In this document: one piece after another, positions 58,560 to 64,000 of the stretch
How positions within the stretch are numbered: position 1 is the stretch's first letter
Layout of the letters: each line of letters opens with the position of its first letter
DNA from: Mytilus galloprovincialis
Taxonomy: Eukaryota > Mollusca > Bivalvia > Mytilida > Mytilidae
Reading direction: 5' to 3'
NCBI RefSeq assembly: GCF_965363235.1
Contig: NC_134841.1
Span: 40,221,440 to 40,285,439, forward strand
DNA length: 64,000 nt
Program-made: the position numbers and the translations under genes
Notes under the pieces: model-generated
What the model saw: only the letters and a program-made list of their open reading frames with translations
Told to the model about the DNA's origin: nothing
Database searches by the model: none

Positions 58560-59200
58560 ACTGTCTTATTATGACTTTTCTCATTATATGATGTTCATTT
58601 GCCTGTATATGATGTTATTTTACCCTTATATGATGTGCAAATGACATTATATGATGTGCACTTGTCCTTATATGATGTACACTTGTCATTATGTGATGTG
58701 AACTTGTCCTTATATGATGTACACTTGTCATTATATAATGTGAAGTTGTCCTTATATGCTGTCCAAACACATTTATATGAGGTACAAACATCTTTATATC
58801 ATGTCCACAATTCATTATATAATGTGCTTTCTCCATTATGTCATGTGATTGCGTCCTTATATTATGTGATGCTTTCCTTATACGATGTAGAAACGGCATT
58901 ATGTGATGTGCAATCACCTTTATATGATGACAATTTGACATTATCTGATGTGCAAATTATATTATTTGATGTGCAAATTATCTTATATGATGTGCAAATG
59001 GTCTTATATCATGTACAGATGTCTTTATATTATGTGTAAACTTCTTTATATGATGTGAACGTATCCTTATGTTATGTGCTAACATCGTTATATGATGTGG
59101 TAATGTCATTATATTATGACAATGTAACATCATAGGGTGTGGTTCGGTTTACATCTTTATAGGGTGTCAGAACAGCATTATGATGATGTCGAAACATCAT
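58560..59200 (+). repeat. 21-bp minisatellite
   Basis: More than 20 variants of a 21-bp unit such as TTATATGATGTGCACTTGTC. Because the period is divisible by three, long ORFs exist on both strands (LYDVHLS repeats on plus, HHIRTS on minus); these are by-products. The inverted counterpart starts at 63770. Confidence 0.85.
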
Positions 59201-59402
59201 TATGATGATGTGCATTCATCGTCCTGATGGTCAATGAACATGATTACGATTAAAGCGATTACTCACTACGTCAGAACTGATTCCGATCTGCTTCTACAGA
59301 ATTAATATAAACCCGGATCAAATCTTTAGCTATCGTTTGGAAAATGGTTGAGATGTAAAAAGAAAAAACCTTGACATGTTTGTTCCTTGATTAAAGATGA
59401 AA

Positions 59403-59778
59403 AAAATCACACCAGATATTATTGATGGAAAATTGTCAAATTATGAATTTTTATCGATGGGTCTACAATAATGAATATACGAGATCTACAATATTGAGCA
59501 TATGTAGTTAACTTATTACGTTTTAGAAATAGATCTTTAATCTTTTAAGCGAAAGTGCATTTTTAAGATAAAGTGAGACAATGCATTTTAAAAATCACAC
59601 CAGATATTATTGATGGAAAATTGTCAAATTATGAATTTTTATCGATGGGTCTACAATAATGAATATACGGGATCTACAATATTGAGCATATGTAGTTAAC
59701 TTATTACGTTTTAGAAATAGATCTTTAATCTTTTAAGCGAAAGTGCATTTTTAAGATAAAGTGAGACATTTGCATTTT
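59403..59778 (+). repeat. 188-bp tandem duplication
   Basis: 59403-59590 and 59591-59778 are almost identical, both starting AAAATCACACCAGATATT. It is a recent local duplication inside the larger repeat, absent from the inverted partner at 63.6 kb. Confidence 0.9.
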
Positions 59779-59789
59779 AACAAAAATTA

Positions 59790-60125
59790 ACGTTTCAAAC
59801 ATTTCGGCGGAAGATTAAGATCAATTGATACAGGAACTAGTTGAATAATTTCCCTGCAGCGGCGAAAATATGATAAAACAAATTTTGTGGCTCTTATTTA
59901 TAGCTTGCTGTTCGGTTTGAGTAAAAACTCCGTGTTGAAGGCCGTAATTTAACCTATAATTGTTTCCTTTTACACATTATGACTTAGATGTAGAGTAGTC
60001 TTATTGGCACTCATATCATATCTTCTTAGATCTATTTCTATTCATTGCAAAAGACACCAATGAACTCAGAGTCAATTTTAAAAATATTTAATAACGATAG
60101 CTACAAAATTATCCTCTCTTGCATT
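59790..60125 (+). repeat. Inner part of a minisatellite-bearing repeat, left arm
   Basis: The reverse complement of about 63325-63680 at moderate identity (GATCAATTGATACAGGAACT paired with AGCTCCTGTATTAATTGATC; CGGCGAAAATATGATAAAAC with GTTTTAACATATTTTCGCC). With 58560-59200 it forms one repeat whose partner faces it. Confidence 0.75.
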
Positions 60126-60129
60126 TATA

Positions 60130-60412
60130 ATTGTACCGGTATGGATGATTGGTTGATTAATTTGTTGATTGATTGCTTTTTAACGCCACTTTCAACACTG
60201 TCATGCTATATCGTGGCGGTGAGGTTTTATAAGGATGGAAGAAGCCGAAGTCCCCGGAAAGAACCACCGACTTTCGGTAGGAAAAACTAATAATTCTATT
60301 AAATTAAGATTGGAGTCGAGCTTACCTGCCACGTGTGGGATTCGAACTCACAACCTACATGTAAGTGTTGACAGGCTAGATACTTGGACTACTCGCCAAC
60401 CGAGCCCCACCC
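60130..60412 (-). mobile_element. tRNA-derived SINE
   Basis: On the minus strand GTTCGAATCC (complement of 60338-60347) is a perfect B box, and GGCTCGGTTGGCGAGTAGTC is an A-box region with tRNA-like start. The body carries the complement of ATATCGTGGCGGT and AGAACCACCGACTTTCGG, and the tail the complement of GATTGGTTGATTAATTTG. Same family as 29545-29825. Confidence 0.8.
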
Positions 60413-60449
60413 CCCCCCCTCATTATCACTGAACCAGTATATATTTGTT

Positions 60450-60595
60450 TAGGGGCCAGCTGAAGGACGCCTCCGGGTGCGAGAATTTCTCGTTGCATTG
60501 AAGACCTGTTGGTGACCTTCTGCTGTTGTCTGCTCTATGGTCGGGTTGTTGTCTCTTTGGCACATTCCCCATTTCCATTCTCAATTTTATTATAT
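60450..60595 (+). repeat. Dispersed repeat 3' end
   Basis: Copy of the family at 39190-39345, ending CATTTCCATTCTCAATTTTA and an AT run. Confidence 0.6.
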
Positions 60596-60604
60596 ATATA
60601 AATA

Positions 60605-60905
60605 AAAGACTATGTGTTATGATTGCCAATGAGACAACTCTCCACAAAACACCAAATGACACAGAAATTAACAACTATAGGTCACCGTACGGCCTTCAAC
60701 AATAAACAAAGCCCATACCGCATAATCAGCTATAAAAGGCCCCTTAATGACAAATGTAAAACAATTCAAACGAAAAAACTAACGACATAATTTATGTACA
60801 AAAAACGAACGAAAAACAAAAACCGGTATGTAACACGTCAACAGACGACAACCCACTGAATTACAGGCTCCAGACTTGGGACAGGTGCATATTCGTACGG
60901 GAACA
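60605..60905 (+). repeat. Dispersed repeat (fullest copy in the window)
   Basis: Runs from GATTGCCAATGAGACAACTC through CACCGTACGGCCTTCAACAA, CAAAGCCCATACCGCAT and CACTGAATTACAGGCTCC to GACTTGGGACAGGTGCATAT. Partial copies are at 1-78, 780-1075, 9210-9484, 40100 and 62325. Confidence 0.75.
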
Positions 60906-60909
60906 TATT

Positions 60910-62320
60910 AATGTGAAATGAATATTAACCCTGTTTTGTAATAGACCAACACCCTGAGTCGGATTTTTAACATGCTACTTCACAGAAATCCATTTCACCT
61001 TACCCGGACAGATTATTCTGATAAATATGAGAAAATGAGAGAAAAAATAAAACAATTGTGTTTGTCCTGGAACAAGGAAGCACACGTCCTCCTGCCCACA
61101 CTTCATGTTTACATCACGAAGACCGTGAGGGCATTCCGATGTATTGTCGCAACAGAGATTTGACTTTCGACTTTGACTGGTACATGTTACCGATCGTATA
61201 AAAACGCAGACATAACCGAGTGCAAAATAGCTTTCCTTGTCGCTTCAAGTAATACTCATAAATTTTTGTTTTTAGAACATATTAAATTAATTATATGAAA
61301 ATGTTGCGTCGTTAGAAATATATTTTTAAGTTATAAGTAAGTTATATCTAGGCACACATACAGGACAATTGTGTTAACGCATTCGGAAGAACATCTCAAG
61401 AACGTTTATACGGGAAAAATGAATGCCTACATAAATCCAAACTATTAGAAAATCCGAATTATTATAGAAGTGTTTTCACCATGCACTTGCACTGCACTAT
61501 TATTAGAATAGTAGAATAGAATGCTATAGCATTTGGATAAAAATAATGTATACATGTAACTGTTATATATAGAATAATAGGTAGTTTCGTTTTTGATACT
61601 GACTATATCATGTTGAATATCTAGACGAGCCCGTTCATCATCCACGCACGAACTTTTCTCAGAAAAAATATGTCTCTGTAAGTTAACCTCACTTTCAGGT
61701 ATTGTGATGAGACAAGTGCGTGTTACCATCAACGAGAACTTGTGGTCATCCGATGTTCAGTACTTCAGTCCTTTGATACTTTCTGTTCTAGTAAATATTA
61801 CATAAGCCAATGACATTCAGCCTTCACATTTTTGAAGGTGTATATAAATCCGACAAAACCGAGAATCCCAATGGTCTTTAAACAGAAAATAGAATGGAGC
61901 GTTTTCAGATCCGCGTAAGCATAGCTTGGACACACAATAGCTGTAATTTAATTAGATTTGTGTCTGAATAAACATAAAAATACTATATTTATTTTTTGTT
62001 TACTGAGGCCTGGTGGTCTCTGACATATAGAGAGTTGTGTTTTATTTTTTTCTAAGTGAAGATTTACGGCGGTGACTTTTAATATTTTAGGTTTATCTTT
62101 AAAACTACAATAGATTAAAAAAAAATACTGCAATGTGTCTGAATATATTTTATGGTAAATTTTAAGGTCCCATTTTGGGCAATTATGGCTCTTATGAGTT
62201 TTGTTGTTTTATTGCCTTTTATCTTGATACTTATTTATAGGTAAACCTTTTCTGAGCAAAATAGTTTTCTCGTTTGAATTGTTTTACATTGTCATTTCGG
62301 GGCCTTTTGTACTGACTATG
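60910..62320. other. Gene-free stretch
   Basis: Short ORFs only (for example 60972-61163, 61445-61732), none with a recognisable domain. Confidence 0.5.
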
Positions 62321-62324
62321 CGGT

Positions 62325-62445
62325 ATGGGCTTTGCTCATTGTTGAAGGCCTTACGGTTACCTATAAGTGTTAATTTCTGTGTCATTTTGGTCTCCTGTGG
62401 AGAGTTGTCTTATTGGCAATCATACCACGTCTTCTTTTTTTTTAT
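62325..62445 (-). repeat. Dispersed repeat, partial copy
   Basis: The minus-strand version of the start of 60605-60905 (GCGGTATGGGCTTTGCTC, GAAGGCCTTACGGTTACC, TGTGGAGAGTTGTCTTATTG). Confidence 0.75.
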
Positions 62446-62927
62446 ATTATAAGAACAGATTTAAAAATAAGTAAATTATAATTATTGTCATTTTCATCAT
62501 TGGTGGTGGGGACGGCGTAGGAAAGATGGGAATTCCTCTAATTTATTTTCCAAGTTATTACCGTGAAATAGGGAAAAAACAAATCATTCCAAAGACATAA
62601 ACTTTTCACGACTCCCCCCCTAAAAAAACAACAAGAGAACAATTACACACACCTTTCTCAATACGTTAAAAAAATCTCCATTGAAATAAGTTGAAAACAA
62701 ACAATCTGTATATACAAATATGTGAACATTACCAAACCTGACCATTTTGCATTTCGCGGGCAGTACGTGGATTAAGCATGCAGTCTCCGAATTTGGATAT
62801 TTTTGCTTTTTCTGAGGAAAAAAAGATTGTTTCAAAGACAAATAAAGGAAGTACAAAACACTACATGTATACGTCATATCACAAATATATCCGACTTTGT
62901 ATGGTTTTGGAGGAGTAACACTTAAGA

Positions 62928-63074
62928 ATTGAATTCTTTTTGTAACTTCATTGGGGTGTAAAAGCGTTGACCGAAGTACATTTTGTATGAAGCGCGGAAG
63001 CGCTTCATACTAAACATGTGCACACGGTCAACGTTTTTACAACCCTATGAAGTTACAAAAAGAAGCATTCAATA
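62928..63074. repeat. Long imperfect hairpin, MITE-like
   Basis: Arms pair across a centre near 63000: ATTGAATTCTTTTTGTAACT with AGTTACAAAAAGAAGCATTC, AAGCGTTGACCG with CGGTCAACGTT, and GTATGAAGCGC with GCGCTTCATAC. No clear target duplication. It is a fold-back element by structure. Confidence 0.7.
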
Positions 63075-63324
63075 CTTATAATTACATTTTTTTTAGCAAT
63101 TATCATGAAAACACGAATTTTATTATTGTTTTATTTAATTCACCTGTGCACTTTATTGTGGGATCACGTGTTATCATGAATGAAAAGTTTTATTGAGCAA
63201 TACAATTGCTTACGGAATAACCGTGACGTGATGTGCAATTAGCCAATCAGAATAAAGTATCATAATGAAACATACATCTAATGTAATTATTACATTCTAC
63301 ATCTTACCATTTATATTATTCAAT

Positions 63325-63680
63325 AACAGTTTATAAAACAAACCATCTCGCCATATTATGCATGAGTAGATAATGTTATAGCTATTGTTGTGAAATATTT
63401 TTAAAACTGACTGTGAGTTCAATGATGCATTTTGCAATGAATAGAAATAAGAAGATGTGGTATGAGAGCCAATGAGAAAACTCTCCATCCAAGTCATAAT
63501 TTGTAAGAGTAAACACTCATAGGTCAAAGTACGACCTGCAACACGTAGCTTTTGCTAAACCCAAATAGCAACCTATAAAGAGCCTCAAAATTTGTTTTAA
63601 CATATTTTCGCCACAGGCGCAAATTTCTCCAATTAGCTCCTGTATTAATTGATCTTTAAATTATCTCCCTCTGAACTGTT
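63325..63680 (-). repeat. Inner part of a minisatellite-bearing repeat, right arm
   Basis: Inverted partner of 59790-60125, including the segment ATTCATTGCAAAA-like paired with TTTTGCAATGAAT. Confidence 0.75.
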
Positions 63681-63769
63681 TAAAACGTTGATTTTGTTAA
63701 ATTGCATTGTCTCATTTTTCCTATTAATTGCACTCTCGCTAGCGATAAACATATATTTGAGCCGGGTTC

Positions 63770-64000
63770 GACATCATATAATGAAGTAAACCAAACCACA
63801 TAATATAAGATTACAAGCACATAATATAATGACACAACCACATCATATAAAGATATTTGCACATAATATAATGATATGTACACATCATATAAGTATATTT
63901 GCACATGACATAAGTATATTTGCACATCATATAAGGATCGTTGTGCATAATATAAGTACGTTTGCACATCATATAAGAATGTTTGTACATCATATAAGAA
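63770..64000 (-). repeat. 21-bp minisatellite, inverted partner (runs off the window)
   Basis: Units such as GCACATCATATAAGGAT are the complement of the array at 58560-59200. The array continues past the window end. Confidence 0.8.

Noticed and set aside
58599-59039. 146-aa ORF with a seven-residue LYDVHLS repeat
   Set aside because: It is a by-product of the 21-bp minisatellite. The period is a multiple of three, so frames stay open on both strands, and the inverted partner gives the mirror ORF.
60045-60432. Overlapping ORFs including one with ATCGIRTHNLHVS
   Set aside because: They fall on the SINE and flanking repeat; the peptide is the translation of the tRNA-like region.
60972-61163. 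63-aa ORF with a basic start
   Set aside because: No domain, no splice context and no homologous copy in the window.

Overview
The window looks like nuclear DNA from a bivalve mollusc, most probably a marine mussel (Mytilus or a close relative). The base composition is strongly AT-rich. Genes are sparse, and most of the sequence is mobile-element debris. The clearest host genes are single-exon Toll-like receptors (TLRs), and several repeat families look like ones I know from mussel genomes. The species call is recognition from memory, not a database search.

Layout. 1-2.4 kb: fragments of dispersed repeats. 2448-8285: a DIRS-type tyrosine-recombinase retroelement on the minus strand with recognisable ends and internal complementary region; it has interrupted an open reading stretch and itself carries a retroposed poly(A)-tailed insert. 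8.3-12.2 kb: gene-poor, with a 55-bp minisatellite and a small hAT-like MITE. 12255-29241: a tandem duplication of a ~5.0-kb unit carrying one TLR gene (TLR-A1 and TLR-A2, 859 aa each, three amino-acid differences). Each unit was later hit by a different DNA transposon: unit 1 by a 3740-bp palindromic CACTA element, unit 2 by a 3061-bp Crypton. Each paralogue therefore preserves the other's empty site. 29.2-34.5 kb: a SINE, then a third TLR (TLR-B) with a nonsense codon and a 3' end replaced by a tandem copy of its own upstream region. 35.3-39.2 kb: a Penelope-like element with an N-terminal GIY-YIG endonuclease and a head-to-head truncated partner. 42710-46866: an element bounded by inverted repeats, with relics of an uncharacterised protein that may contain an XPG-like nuclease. 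49.1-51.7 kb: a fourth, decayed TLR (TLR-C). 54.1-57.4 kb: a dead LINE. 58.5-64 kb: an inverted pair of minisatellite-bearing repeats, a SINE and a hairpin element.

How it fits together. All TLR copies lie on the plus strand and form a small birth-and-death array: two near-identical intact genes, one recent pseudogene and one old one. Two duplication junctions fall in dispersed repeats (a repeat carrying a GGGACTTTCC motif for TLR-A, a Penelope-like 3' tail for TLR-B), so repeats probably seeded the local expansion. The intact products are predicted type I membrane receptors: LRR ectodomain, one C-terminal cysteine cluster, one transmembrane helix and a cytoplasmic TIR domain. All calls were made by eye; coordinates of repeat edges are approximate unless a junction is described.
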